From Parafrankia irregularis (GTDB lineage Bacteria; Actinomycetota; Actinomycetes; Frankiales; Frankiaceae), in the NCBI RefSeq assembly GCF_001536285.1, contig NZ_FAOZ01000001.1, positions 434,001 through 498,000 on the forward strand: a stretch of DNA of 64,000 nt. The letters are read 5' to 3'. The translations under genes and the position numbers were made by a program. Each line of letters opens with the position of its first letter. The first letter of the stretch is position 1. Shown piece after piece: positions 35,859 through 44,577 of the stretch. The notes beneath the pieces were generated by a model. That model ran no database searches. It was given only the letters and a program-made list of their open reading frames with translations, and was not told the DNA's origin.

Positions 35859-36707
35859 TCATCCAGGCACTCCAGGCACCCCAGGCAGCGCCCGCGGGCC
35901 CTGGCCTGCGCCCATCGCGACAGCCCCCGGGAAGGCGCCGCTGCGGCGGATCGCGCCTGTGCTGCTGACCAGCAGCCACGCCCAGCCCGCCGGCTCCAGC
36001 TCGGCCAGGAAATCCACCGCCTGCGGCCCTGCCGCCACAGCCGCGGTCGCGTAGCCGTCGGCGAGCGCCAGGTCCGGCCCCACCACCGTGGCCGACGCCA
36101 GATCGCTGGCCGGCAAGCCGGTGGCGGGGCAGACGATGTGGGCACCCCGCTCGGCGGTTCCGGATGTCGCGACCGCGATCTCGGCGGCCTCGACCACCGC
36201 CACGAGACGGCCCGCGGCGAGGGGATCGGCGACCCCGACCCGCCAGGGCCGCTGGACCGTGGCGCGGACCCGGACATCCCCGGCGGCGTTGACGCAGTGG
36301 TCGACAGCGCCCGCCGCGGTCAGCACCTCCGAGGCCGCGTCCGCCGCCCATCCCTTCACCAGGCCCGTCGGGTCGAGGGTGCCGTCGCCCCGCCAGGCCG
36401 GGTCGAAGCTGCCCGCCGAACGTCGTCGACAGAGCTCGGCCAGGCGCAGGACGTCCCGCAGCTGGCCGGGGCAGTCCGCGAGCTCGATCTCATGGCGCCG
36501 CAGGCGGGAGAGCCACGAGTCGGGGCGGTAGGTGCTGAAGTCCGCGTCGGCCCGGTGCAGGCATGCGACGGCGCTGTCGATCGCCGCGTCCAGCACCGCC
36601 GGCGGCAGTTCGGTACGCACGGCGATGCTCACCACCGTGCCCATCACCGGCTCGACCCGCCTGCCGCCAGGGTGGCGCGCGCCCGCGGCCTCCCGTGGGC
36701 TAGTCAC
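35859..36707 (-). CDS. apbE: ApbE FAD:protein FMN transferase
   Basis: ApbE attaches FMN covalently to Thr/Ser in FMN-binding proteins. The 282-residue protein shows VMGTVVSIAV near the N-terminus, DADFSTYRPDSWLSRL, GSFDPA, GLVKGWAAD, VNAAGDVRV, ATSGTAERGAHI and the metal-binding LADGYATAAV. The usual HIxDP motif reads HIVCP, a Cys for Asp exchange. No signal peptide or lipobox is visible, so it may act in the cytoplasm or the start may be imperfect. GTG 36707 overlaps the FMN-binding gene stop by eight bases, so the two are co-translated; that gene is the obvious substrate. Confidence 0.9.
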   Translation of the reverse strand: MTSPREAAGARHPGGRRVEPVMGTVVSIAVRTELPPAVLDAAIDSAVACLHRADADFSTYRPDSWLSRLRRHEIELADCPGQLRDVLRLAELCRRRSAGSFDPAWRGDGTLDPTGLVKGWAADAASEVLTAAGAVDHCVNAAGDVRVRATVQRPWRVGVADPLAAGRLVAVVEAAEIAVATSGTAERGAHIVCPATGLPASDLASATVVGPDLALADGYATAAVAAGPQAVDFLAELEPAGWAWLLVSSTGAIRRSGAFPGAVAMGAGQGPRALPGVPGVPG

Positions 36708-37284
36708 CGATACCGGCCTGGTCCAGCGCCGACTGGACCGAACGCAGGTAGCCCACGCTGGTGTAGGTCGCCCCGGACACCGTGTCGACCGCGGCGCTCT
36801 GGGCGTCGAGGACCGCCTGGCGCAGGATCGGGACCGCCTCGGCGTTGATCCGCCGGTCCCGCCCGTTCTGGTCGGGCAGGGCCAGCGCGACGACGTCCGT
36901 GATCTGCCCGTTCCGCAGGTCGACCCGCACCTGCACCGGGCCGAAGCGGGTGCCGACCGAATCACCGGTGACAGTCGTCACCGACGTGTCCCCGGTGCCG
37001 GTACCAGTGCCGGTGCCGGTGCCGGTCGAGCTGTCCGGCTCACCCGCTCCCGAGGAACCGCTCCCCCCGGCCCCGTCCACTCCCACGGATCCGGTCGAGC
37101 CCGCGGCGGCGGTCGAGCCCGGCATGGTCGCGATCGCCGCCGACGGGGCCGGCGGGGCGCCCGTCACCGCCTTGGCGCCGACCACCAGCACGACCGCCCC
37201 GAACAGCCCGGCGAGCCCGAGGCGCCCGCCGAGCCAGTGGCCTGGGCCCTGCGCCCGGCCGTGATCACTTCCAGACCGAGTCAT
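36700..37284 (-). CDS. Membrane-anchored FMN-binding domain protein
   Basis: The 194-residue protein has an N-terminal membrane anchor (about 23-42), a Gly/Ser/Thr-rich linker with GT repeats (about 80-95), then an FMN_bind domain. The flavinylation motif SGATYTS is present (DTVSGATYTSVGYLRSVQSAL); its second Thr is the expected FMN-Thr site as in NqrC/RnfG. The domain lies outside the membrane and would carry electrons there. ATG 37284 overlaps the ferric reductase stop (ATGA), and apbE overlaps its end. Confidence 0.93.
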   Translation of the reverse strand: MTRSGSDHGRAQGPGHWLGGRLGLAGLFGAVVLVVGAKAVTGAPPAPSAAIATMPGSTAAAGSTGSVGVDGAGGSGSSGAGEPDSSTGTGTGTGTGTGDTSVTTVTGDSVGTRFGPVQVRVDLRNGQITDVVALALPDQNGRDRRINAEAVPILRQAVLDAQSAAVDTVSGATYTSVGYLRSVQSALDQAGIGD

Positions 37285-38729
37285 CGGAGGCTGAACTCCT
37301 CGTGATGGATGCGGACGGCGGGAACGCCGAGCTGGCGCAGTGCGTGCGACAACGAGGTGACCAGGCCCGGCGGGCCGCACACGAAGACCACCCGCCGCGC
37401 GACGTCCGGCACCGCGGCCGCCAGGAATCGCGGCTCGAGCGGGTCGTAGCCCAGCTCGCGGCGGCTTCCGACGACCCGGTGGAAGGTCAGCCGCCCGGCC
37501 TCCGCGAGCGCGTTCAGCTCCCCGGCGAGCGCGAGGGCCTCCACCCGGTTGGCCCGGTAGATCACCGTGACGTCGACGCCGCGCCGGACCAGTTCCTCGG
37601 CGAGGGCGCGTACCGGCCCGATCCCGCTGCCGGCACCCACGAGCAGGGCTCCGGGGGTCGTGACCTGATCGGCGGTGAAGTGGCCGAACGGCCCCTCCGC
37701 CAGCACCGGGATGCCGGGCCGCAGCCGGGCGAGGGCGCCCGAGTGGTCCCCGGCGTCCTTCACCGTGATGCGCAGCCGGTGCGGCGACGGCGGCGCGGAC
37801 ACCGAGTAGGCGTGCGCGGTGAGCCAGTGGCCCGGGGTGAGGAACCGCCAGAGCAGGAACTGCCCGGCGGCCACGCCGAGGCGGTCGAGATCCCGGCCAC
37901 CGATCTCGACCGAGACAACCCCAGGCGCTTCGGGCACCACTCGCTCGACCACCATCCGGTGCCGGGCGAAGCCCAGCAGCGGCCAGCCCAGCCGCCAGAC
38001 GACCAGGCAGGCCGCGACCACCACGTAGAACGCGATCCACAACGCCCGGTTGAGTGGCCGGCCGACGAAGTCCGGGCCGGTCGCGATCTGGTGGAAGAAC
38101 GCCAGCGCGACGGCCAGGTAGGCGGTCAGATGCAGCAGGTACCAGGCCTCGTAGGACATCCTGGCGCGGGCCGTCCGCCCGCTGGCCACCCCGACCGCGA
38201 CGAGCCCGACGGTGCCGATCGTCGCCTTCCACATGTCCGGGTAGGTCATGACCACCGAGACGAGCTCCGACAGCGGCTGATGATGCTCGACGAGCCCGAG
38301 TCCCCACACGGTCAGCAGGACATGCCCGACCACGAGCAGGACGACGTTCGTCCCGAATGTGCGGTGCCAGGCCGCCAGCCGGTCGAAGCCGACGGCCCGT
38401 TCCAGCGCGGGCACCCGGGCCATCAGCAGGAGCTGCACGAGAACCAGGTAGGCGGCGAGGAGCCCCGACACGTCCCCCATGGCGGTGAGGACCTCGCCGG
38501 CGCCGGCGACGTCACCCGCCGCGGTGTCGAACCACCACATGCCGAGCACCGCGACCCCGCCGAGAACCAGCCCGAGCCGAACGGCACGGGAGGCGGCCGA
38601 CCGGTGCCCACCCGCCAGCCACCCGGAGGCCGGCCGCGAACCGCGCGCGCTTCCTGCGGGCGGCGCTCCCCCGCCGTCGACCGCGGGAACAGCGTGGCCG
38701 GGCCTGGCGGGCGGATGGGTCGTGGGCAT
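37281..38729 (-). CDS. Ferric-reductase-like membrane flavoprotein
   Basis: The 482-residue protein has six helices in its first half with heme-binding histidines (AWHRTFG, VVGHVLLTV, YLLHLTAYLAVALAFFHQ). An FAD-binding beta-barrel (HAYSVSAPPSPHRLRITVKDAGDHSG) and a pyridine-nucleotide domain (LVGAGSGIGPVRALAEEL; FVCGPPGLV) follow. It would move electrons from NAD(P)H across the membrane to the flavinylated partner encoded next. The stop overlaps the next ATG. The first 45 residues are Pro/Ala/Gly-rich. ATG 38729 lacks a strong ribosome-binding site. Confidence 0.9.
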   Translation of the reverse strand: MPTTHPPARPGHAVPAVDGGGAPPAGSARGSRPASGWLAGGHRSAASRAVRLGLVLGGVAVLGMWWFDTAAGDVAGAGEVLTAMGDVSGLLAAYLVLVQLLLMARVPALERAVGFDRLAAWHRTFGTNVVLLVVGHVLLTVWGLGLVEHHQPLSELVSVVMTYPDMWKATIGTVGLVAVGVASGRTARARMSYEAWYLLHLTAYLAVALAFFHQIATGPDFVGRPLNRALWIAFYVVVAACLVVWRLGWPLLGFARHRMVVERVVPEAPGVVSVEIGGRDLDRLGVAAGQFLLWRFLTPGHWLTAHAYSVSAPPSPHRLRITVKDAGDHSGALARLRPGIPVLAEGPFGHFTADQVTTPGALLVGAGSGIGPVRALAEELVRRGVDVTVIYRANRVEALALAGELNALAEAGRLTFHRVVGSRRELGYDPLEPRFLAAAVPDVARRVVFVCGPPGLVTSLSHALRQLGVPAVRIHHEEFSLR

Positions 38730-38823
38730 GCGTCCACCGTGGATGCCGATCCTGGGAGATCCCTGAGAGCTTCCCGAGAAAGCGCCGAGGTTCCGCGGCT
38801 GACGTGCTTCGGTCCCGGGAGGA

Positions 38824-40173
38824 TCACACGGGCCGGGCGGGGCACAGTGGCGACGTCGCCGCCAGCGAGCCGGCCAGGACGTCCAGGCCCTCGGTGAGCA
38901 GGTCGTCGCTGATCGACAGGGGCGGCAGCAGGCGCAGCACGTTGCCGTCGGTGCCGCAGGTCAGCACGATCACACCCTGCTGATGCGCCGCCGCCGCGAC
39001 GGCACGGGCCAGCGCCGGGTCCGGTGTCGTCGTGCCCGGTTCGACGAGCTCGACGGCGATCATCGCGCCTCGCCCGCGCACGTCCCCGACCCGCGGATCC
39101 GCCGCCCGCAACCCACGCAGCCGCGTTGTCATCAGATCGCCGATCGCCGCGGCGCGGGCGACGAGCTCCCCTGCCTCGACCGTCTCGATGGCGGCGAGTG
39201 CCGCCGCGCACGCCAGCGGGTTGCCGCCGTACGTCCCGCCCAGCCCGCCGACCTGCGGCGCGTCCATGAGGTCGGCACGACCGGTCACCGCGGAAAGCGG
39301 CAGCCCGCCGGCAATCCCCTTGGCTGTGACGACGAGATCGGGGACGACGCCCTCGTGCTCGCAGGCGAACATCGCGCCCGTCCTCGCGAAGCCGGTCTGC
39401 ACCTCGTCGGCGACGAAGACGACGCCGTTCGCCCGGCACCAGGACGCCAGCGCCGGCAGGAATCCAGGTGCCGGTTCGATGAAACCGCCCTCGCCCTGGA
39501 TCGGCTCGATCACCAGCGCCGCGAGGTCCTCGGCAGCGGCCTGCCGCCTGATCTCGTCGATCGCCCGGATCGCCGCGGCCGGGCCGTCGACCGCCGGACC
39601 GTCCCGGAACGGGTACGACAGGGGCGCCCGCACGACCTCGCCCGCGAACGGGCCGAACCCCTGCTTGTAGGGCGTCTCCTTCGCCGTCATCGCCATCGTC
39701 AGGTTCGTCCGGCCGTGGTAGGCGTGGTCGAAGACCGCGATCCCAGGCCGGCCGGTGGCCGAGCGAGCGATCTTGACGGCGTTCTCCACCGCCTCGGCGC
39801 CGGAGTTGAACAGCGCCGTCCGCTTCTCGTGCCGCCCCGGAGTCAGGCGGTTGAGCGCCTCGGCCACCGCGACATAGCCCTCATACGGCGTGACCATGAA
39901 GCAGGTGTGGGTGAACGCCGCCACCTGCTCCTGCACGGCGGCCACGACCCGCGGGGCGCTGGCCCCGACCGTCGTCACAGCGATCCCGGAACCCAGGTCG
40001 ATGAACTGGTTGCCATCGACGTCGACCAGCACCCCACCGCCGGCGTGTGCGGCGAAGACCGGCATCGTCGAGCCGACACCGAACGCCACCGCGGCGGCCC
40101 TGCGGGCGGCCAGGCGAAGTGATCGCGGTCCCGGAACGCCCGTGACCAGGAGCCGGTGCTGCGGGATGTCCAT
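38824..40173 (-). CDS. gabT: 4-aminobutyrate-type class III aminotransferase
   Basis: This 449-residue PLP enzyme shows the class III pattern: NSGAEAVENAVKIAR, DHAYHGRTNLTMAMT, IEPIQGEGG, FVADEVQTGFARTG, and the PLP lysine in VVTAKGIAGGLPLSA. It closely resembles actinobacterial GabT, which transfers the amino group of GABA to 2-oxoglutarate. Other omega-amino acids are possible substrates, and no gabD is adjacent. ATG 40173 starts the homology; the frame open back to 40908 overlaps the divergent LysR gene and is not used. Confidence 0.88.
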   Translation of the reverse strand: MDIPQHRLLVTGVPGPRSLRLAARRAAAVAFGVGSTMPVFAAHAGGGVLVDVDGNQFIDLGSGIAVTTVGASAPRVVAAVQEQVAAFTHTCFMVTPYEGYVAVAEALNRLTPGRHEKRTALFNSGAEAVENAVKIARSATGRPGIAVFDHAYHGRTNLTMAMTAKETPYKQGFGPFAGEVVRAPLSYPFRDGPAVDGPAAAIRAIDEIRRQAAAEDLAALVIEPIQGEGGFIEPAPGFLPALASWCRANGVVFVADEVQTGFARTGAMFACEHEGVVPDLVVTAKGIAGGLPLSAVTGRADLMDAPQVGGLGGTYGGNPLACAAALAAIETVEAGELVARAAAIGDLMTTRLRGLRAADPRVGDVRGRGAMIAVELVEPGTTTPDPALARAVAAAAHQQGVIVLTCGTDGNVLRLLPPLSISDDLLTEGLDVLAGSLAATSPLCPARPV

Positions 40174-40209
40174 GGAGCCACTCTCCGCCCACCCCGGCAT
40201 GCTGTCTAA

Positions 40210-40230
40210 TTCCAGCTGGGAACACTTTCC
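40210..40230. promoter_or_regulatory. Alternating half-sites between gabT-like gene and LysR gene
   Basis: TTCC-N5-GGAA-N4-TTCC spans 40210-40230: TTCCAGCTGGGAA is a near-perfect palindrome and GGAACACTTTCC a perfect one sharing the middle half-site. It sits in the 106-bp divergent promoter region and fits a LysR-type binding region controlling both genes. Confidence 0.5.
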
Positions 40231-40279
40231 ATGTTCTGCGGGCATGGATGATCGGCGCGAAGGAACGGGTGAGGGCCCG

Positions 40280-41260
40280 ATGGAGCTGCGGACGGTCCGG
40301 TACTTCGTGGCGACCGTCGACGCGGGATCGGTCAGCGCGGCCGCCGCGGCAGTGCGGGTGACACAGCCGGCGCTGTCCCGCCAGCTGCGCCAGCTGGAAC
40401 GGGAGCTCGGCGTCGACCTGTTCGAACGCTCCGGCGGGCGGCTCACCCTCTCCCCCATCGGGCGGGCGCTGCTGCCGCTCGCCCGCGAGCTGCTCGACCG
40501 CGCCGACGCACTCCGGCTCGCCGCCACGCTCCATGCCTCCGGCCGTCTCGAACGGATCACGATCGGCGCCCCGGCCACGACCCTCGCCGACGTCGTCGCA
40601 CCGTTCATCACGACCCTGACCGCGGGCGACCCGACACCGGCGATCCTCACCGCGGACAGGCTGACCACCACCGAGACCCTGGCCATCGGCGCCGAGCTCG
40701 CGATCGGCACCGCGACCGTCCGGCCGCCGTACCGCGCGCTGCCGCTGGCGGTGCTGCCGGTGTGGGCGTACGTCCCGCCAGCGCATCCGTGGGCCGGTCG
40801 CACGGCGGTGTCGCTCGGCGAACTCCTCGAACAACCGCTGGTCGTCCCGCCGGAGACGTTCACCGCCAGGGAGGCGCTTGACACGGCGGTGGCCGCCGCG
40901 GGGCTCACCTACGCCGATCTGACCGAGGCCAGCGACGGAACCGTGGCCCAGGCCCTGGCCGCCGCGGGCCGCGGCGTAGCGGTCGTCTCCGACGATCCGC
41001 GTTTCAAGCTCACGCCCACAGCGATCCTGGCTGACAGCTCACCGCCGCGGGTCCGGCTGCTCGCGGCCTGGGACACCCGCCACCCAGCAGCAGGGACCCT
41101 GGCGGCAATCGCCGCCCGCCTGGCCCGCTACATCGTCGACCGCTACGGCCCCGACACCGCCCCCGCCACCACCCGGGCACCGCGCGAGCAGACGAAAGTC
41201 CGCCGTGGGGAACACGGGCCCGCTGTGCGGAGCCCTTTCGCTACACCCGAAACGGATTGA
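40280..41260 (+). CDS. LysR-family transcriptional regulator
   Basis: The protein opens with the classical LysR helix-turn-helix: MELRTVRYFVATVDAGSVSAAAAAVRVTQPALSRQLRQLERELGVDLFER. A periplasmic-binding-like effector domain follows. It has 326 residues and ends in a basic tail of about 35 residues not seen in most members. ATG 40280 has GAGGG four bases upstream; ATG 40244 would add a short non-homologous leader. It is divergent from the aminotransferase gene and probably activates it. Its last 20 bases overlap the convergent EcsC gene. Confidence 0.9.
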   Translation: MELRTVRYFVATVDAGSVSAAAAAVRVTQPALSRQLRQLERELGVDLFERSGGRLTLSPIGRALLPLARELLDRADALRLAATLHASGRLERITIGAPATTLADVVAPFITTLTAGDPTPAILTADRLTTTETLAIGAELAIGTATVRPPYRALPLAVLPVWAYVPPAHPWAGRTAVSLGELLEQPLVVPPETFTAREALDTAVAAAGLTYADLTEASDGTVAQALAAAGRGVAVVSDDPRFKLTPTAILADSSPPRVRLLAAWDTRHPAAGTLAAIAARLARYIVDRYGPDTAPATTRAPREQTKVRRGEHGPAVRSPFATPETD

Positions 41261-42047
41261 GGCGCTTGATCTGCGCGACACCACGTACACGCGGCTCATC
41301 CAGGTCAACGGCGACCGGCCTCGCGGAAAGCCCGCTTCCTTCGCCCTCAGCCTCTGATGCTGCTGGGGTGTCATCGGCATCAGGCTCAGAAACGGGCGGG
41401 AAGCTCGACCTGGCGAAGGCGGCCACCGCGCGCATGGAAATCAGGTCGGTGGTAGCACCGATCGGCGCGCCGACGAACGGCACCATCTTGCCAAGGTTGA
41501 TGACTCCGGTGGTTCCGGCCTTGGTGAAGAGCCTGAAGCCAACCTTCTTGTTGATCTCGATCAGAGTCTTGCCGGACACTCGTCTGACCGCGGCAACGGC
41601 ACTCCGCCGACCGAGCTCGATGCCCGTTTCCCGCAGAATCTGAGTCGCCGCACCGCCCCCCACCATGGTCAGCAGCAGTGCTGTGTGGACCTCTTCCGAG
41701 TCGAGGTCGTAGCCACGCAGGTGGGCGACGCCGCCCACGAGCCTTCCCGCGACCAGGTAGTAGCCGCTGAGGCCCGCAGGGATTGTGATCGGCATGGTGA
41801 CCAGGCCACCGAGCCCGGTGAGGGCGCCGCTGGCAGCGGCCAGCCTGAGGTGAAGCGCGATCAGCCGATCGATCGCCGCCTCCGGGTCCGCCGCTTTGGC
41901 CCGGATCTCTTCTGCGACCGCGGCAGCGCCCTTGAATGGCCCCGCGCCCGCGATCGCGGTGTGCAGTAACTGACCAACAGCCCTGACCGCCAGGCCGCCC
42001 TCGTCCGCCAATCCGGCGGCCTCGGCCTTCCCGCCCTCAGTAGCCAC
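41241..42047 (-). CDS. EcsC-family protein
   Basis: The 268-residue protein matches the EcsC family (GGLVTMPITIPAGLSGYYLVAGRLVGGVAHLRGYDLDSEEVHTALLLTMVG; VGFRLFTKAGTTGVINLGKMVPFVGAPIGATTDL). Two moderately hydrophobic segments (about 78-100 and 180-215) suggest membrane association. EcsC was named from Bacillus, where it follows the EcsAB ABC transporter; its function is unknown and no EcsAB is here. GTG 42047 follows a GGGGGG stretch. Codon usage is somewhat less GC-biased than that of the neighbours. Confidence 0.8.
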   Translation of the reverse strand: MATEGGKAEAAGLADEGGLAVRAVGQLLHTAIAGAGPFKGAAAVAEEIRAKAADPEAAIDRLIALHLRLAAASGALTGLGGLVTMPITIPAGLSGYYLVAGRLVGGVAHLRGYDLDSEEVHTALLLTMVGGGAATQILRETGIELGRRSAVAAVRRVSGKTLIEINKKVGFRLFTKAGTTGVINLGKMVPFVGAPIGATTDLISMRAVAAFARSSFPPVSEPDADDTPAASEAEGEGSGLSARPVAVDLDEPRVRGVAQIKRLNPFRV

Positions 42048-42228
42048 AATCCCCCCAGGTCAGGGGGAAGGCATTCCAGCGATCGTCCCCCGGCGTCGCA
42101 ATGCGCGCACACCGTAGCACGACCGACAAAAGGCCCCGCCACACAGGGCGGAAAGAATTCCAGATTTCCCCAGCACCCAAGACCCGTCTAAACCTGGGCC
42201 AAGCTTGGATGGGGGTGTCGAGGGCGAA

Positions 42229-42440
42229 GCCCCTGACTCGGGGGTTCCAGGGGGTCGCCCCCCTTGGGCCAACATAACGCGGGAGCACGGGAAGCTTCCC
42301 CCGCAGGGGAAGCGAACAGAAAAACCCCGATCGCGCCCCTGACTCGGGGGTTCCAGGGGGTCGCCCCCCTGGGCAGATATTACGCGGGAGCTCGGGAGCA
42401 TCTTCCCAAAGGGAAATGCGAACACGCGAACCCCGATCGC
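42229..42440. repeat. 106-bp tandem repeat, two copies, abutting tRNA-Ala 3' end
   Basis: Copy 1 is 42229-42334 and copy 2 is 42335-42440. The first 35 bases (GCCCCTGACTCGGGGGTTCC onwards) are nearly identical, as are ACGCGGGAGC and the closing ACCCCGATCGC; the middle has diverged. Each copy contains GGGGG-TCG-CCCCC, a strong hairpin. On the tRNA strand they lie directly downstream, so they may serve as duplicated terminators. Confidence 0.8.
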
Positions 42441-42441
42441 G

Positions 42442-42515
42442 TGGAGCTGAGGGGATTCGAACCCCTGACCCTCACACTGCCAGTGTGATGCGCTACCAGA
42501 CTGCGCCACAGCCCC
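42442..42515 (-). tRNA. tRNA-Ala (anticodon GGC)
   Basis: The 74-nt cloverleaf can be read fully: acceptor GGGGCTG / CAGCTCC with the G3:U70 pair that marks alanine tRNAs, D-arm GCGC-GCGC, anticodon stem TCACA/TGTGA with loop CTGGCAG (anticodon GGC), five-base variable region, T-arm AGGGG TTCGAAT CCCCT and discriminator A. CCA is not encoded. Confidence 0.97.
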
Positions 42516-42588
42516 ATATTAAGTTCTTACTGCCAGTTCTTCGGTTCGTGCTGCTTACATCCTACACGACCATTTTCTGTACCCGCTC

Positions 42589-43338
42589 TCAGCCAATTGC
42601 CGGCTGCGTCTGCGAGTGTACAGGTTCCGTGTCGCTTTCCGTCGGCCCCTCCTGCGTTGGCAGAAGTGCCTCGGCCGGTGGGAGAGGAGCTGCGCTCCCC
42701 GGCCCGACGCTGACGACCATATCAGGCGCCGCGGCACCTGTGGCGAGGGGCCCGCTGTTGTGTTCCGCCAGCCGGAAACCACCGTGCTCCCGCCGGAGCA
42801 TGGACCAGCGGCAGTTGCGCAGCGGGCCGAACACCCACCAGTTCTGCGGGGGGACGCCCAGCGCCCTCCCGATGAGGGCCCGCGCCGTCCCGCCGTGCAA
42901 CACGAAGACGACAAGCCCGGAGGGGTCGACCGGCAGGCCCTCGGCGAGGACCTCGTCGAGGACCGCGAACGCCCGTTCCGCGACCTCCACATACGTCTCG
43001 CCACCACCGCGGCGGATGTCCTCACCGCGCCGCCACGCGGCGTCCTCCGCGGGGAATCGCGCGGCGGCCTCGGACCCGGTCAGACCGGACCAGGCACCCA
43101 GGTCGATCTCCCGCAGCCGGGCATCGGCCCGCACGGGCAGCCCGATGCTCGCGGCGGTCTCCTGGCAACGAATCAGATCCGAGGAGATCACGAGCTCGGG
43201 GCGCAGCGCCCTGATCACCGGGCCGACCGCCGCGGCCTGACGGCGCCCCGTCTCGTCCAGGGGCGGGTTCGCATGCCCCTGGAAACGCCCCGCGTCGTTC
43301 CAGGACGTCCTGCCGTGCCGCCAGAGAAGCAGCCTCAC
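42589..43338 (-). CDS. Histidine phosphatase (phosphoglycerate-mutase-like)
   Basis: The 249-residue protein has the RHG motif near the start (LLLWRHGRTSWNDAGRFQGHANPPLDETGRRQA), the second catalytic His in VLHGGTARALIGRAL and the acid residue in the REIDLGAWSGL segment. Members include broad phosphatases and GpgP. In actinobacteria this gene often follows rsfS. GTG 43338 overlaps the rsfS stop by four bases (GTGA), so it is translationally coupled. The C-terminal 45 residues are non-conserved and end near the tRNA gene. The substrate is unknown. Confidence 0.9.
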   Translation of the reverse strand: MRLLLWRHGRTSWNDAGRFQGHANPPLDETGRRQAAAVGPVIRALRPELVISSDLIRCQETAASIGLPVRADARLREIDLGAWSGLTGSEAAARFPAEDAAWRRGEDIRRGGGETYVEVAERAFAVLDEVLAEGLPVDPSGLVVFVLHGGTARALIGRALGVPPQNWWVFGPLRNCRWSMLRREHGGFRLAEHNSGPLATGAAAPDMVVSVGPGSAAPLPPAEALLPTQEGPTESDTEPVHSQTQPAIG

Positions 43339-43724
43339 CGCGGTTCCGCCGCACCGACGCCGACCGCGGCGTCGGTGAACGGGATGACCGGGCAGTCCTT
43401 CCACAGCCGCTCCAGGCCGTAGTACTCCCGCTCCTCGGCCCGCTGCACATGCACGACGATGTCGGCGAAGTCGAGCAGGACCCACCGGCCGTCCCGCTCG
43501 CCCTCGCGGCGCAGCGGCTTCGCGCCGAGCGCCCGCAGCTTCTCCTCGATCTCGTCCACGATCGCCTTCACCTGACGCTCGTTGTCGGCCGATGCGATGA
43601 CGAAGCAGTCGGTGATCGCGAGCCGCTCACTGACATCCAGAACGAGAATGTCCTGGCCGATCTTGTCGGCGGCGGTCTGGGCTGCGGCGAGAGCGAGCTC
43701 AACGGCTCGCGGCGAGGCGGTCAC
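43335..43724 (-). CDS. rsfS: Ribosomal silencing factor RsfS
   Basis: RsfS (Iojap family) binds ribosomal protein L14 and blocks subunit joining under starvation. The 129-residue protein shows DILVLDVSERLAITDCFVIASADNERQVKAIVDEIEEKL and GRWVLLDFADIVVHVQRAEEREYYGLERLW, the full family pattern. GTG 43724 has GGAG about nine bases upstream. It overlaps the downstream phosphatase gene and follows nadD after 127 bp, the usual actinobacterial order. Confidence 0.95.
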   Translation of the reverse strand: MTASPRAVELALAAAQTAADKIGQDILVLDVSERLAITDCFVIASADNERQVKAIVDEIEEKLRALGAKPLRREGERDGRWVLLDFADIVVHVQRAEEREYYGLERLWKDCPVIPFTDAAVGVGAAEPR

Positions 43725-43851
43725 GCTTGTTGGTCTCCAAAAGGTCCGAACTGGTCACGCACGCCGATGGACGCACCGGCCACCCACCGGTCGAGTGGCC
43801 ACGTCCAGCGTGACACAGCTTTGCGCGAATCGGCGACCATGTTTGTGGTCA

Positions 43852-44496
43852 TCAGGCCGAATGTTCCGTCGCATCGGGCCGCCCGGCGCCCTCGGGCACC
43901 GACGGCGCGACCGGTCGGGGGCCGTACAGCCCCCGTTTCGCGATGTAGCGGACGACCCCGTCCGGCGTCAGATACCAGATCGGTGCCGCGCGAGCGACCC
44001 GCTGGCGGATGTCGGACGAGGAGATCGCCAGCGCCGGAACCTCCAGGAGGCTGACCGACTCGTCGGGCAGGCTGGCGTGGCGACGCAGGTCGTAGCCCGG
44101 CCGGGTCACACCGACGAAGTGGGCGAGCCCGAAGAGCTCGGTGTGGTCACGCCAGGTGAAGATCTGCGCGAGCGCGTCCGCGCCGGTGATGAAGAACAGC
44201 TCGGCGTCGGGGTGGGTGCGGCGCAGGTGGCGCAGGGTGTCGATGGTGTAGGTCGGGCCGCTGCGCTCGATGTCGATACGACTGACGGTGAACTGGGGGT
44301 TCTCCGCCGTCGCGAGGAAGGTCATCAGGTACCTGTCCTCGGCGGCCGAGACCTCCCGGTCGGCCTTCTGCCAGGGGCGGCCGCTCGGGACGAAGACGAC
44401 CTCGTCCAGGTCGAACAGCGCCGCGACCTCACTCGCCGCGACCAGATGCCCGTTGTGCACTGGATCGAACGTCCCGCCCATCACACCCAGTCGCAC
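43852..44496 (-). CDS. nadD: Nicotinate-nucleotide adenylyltransferase
   Basis: NadD makes deamido-NAD from nicotinate mononucleotide and ATP. The 214-residue protein has the nucleotidyltransferase motif [12 protein letters not shown] at residues 7-18, [24 protein letters not shown] and the C-terminal [10 protein letters not shown] motif (usual ISSTxIR). The start is GTG 44496. Elsewhere in actinobacteria nadD follows proA closely; here a 7-kb block separates them. Confidence 0.95.
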   Translation of the reverse strand: MRLGVMGGTFDPVHNGHLVAASEVAALFDLDEVVFVPSGRPWQKADREVSAAEDRYLMTFLATAENPQFTVSRIDIERSGPTYTIDTLRHLRRTHPDAELFFITGADALAQIFTWRDHTELFGLAHFVGVTRPGYDLRRHASLPDESVSLLEVPALAISSSDIRQRVARAAPIWYLTPDGVVRYIAKRGLYGPRPVAPSVPEGAGRPDATEHSA

Positions 44497-44577
44497 GTGG
44501 GGACATTAACCCCAGGCAAAGTCCACGTGCCTCCTTCTCACCTCCGCCCGCAGGATGTCCTTCGTCACTCGACCTAG

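Noticed and set aside
35725-36351. Minus-strand 208-codon frame overlapping apbE
   Set aside because: It lies in a different frame of the clear ApbE gene and has shadow-type composition.
42140-42520. Integrative-element attachment site at the tRNA-Ala gene
   Set aside because: No integrase, no second copy of the tRNA 3' end, and the repeats lie outside the tRNA sequence.
42416-43240. Long plus-strand open frame starting near the tRNA
   Set aside because: Its first codons are the antisense of tRNA-Ala and the rest is the reverse of the phosphatase gene; there is no homology.
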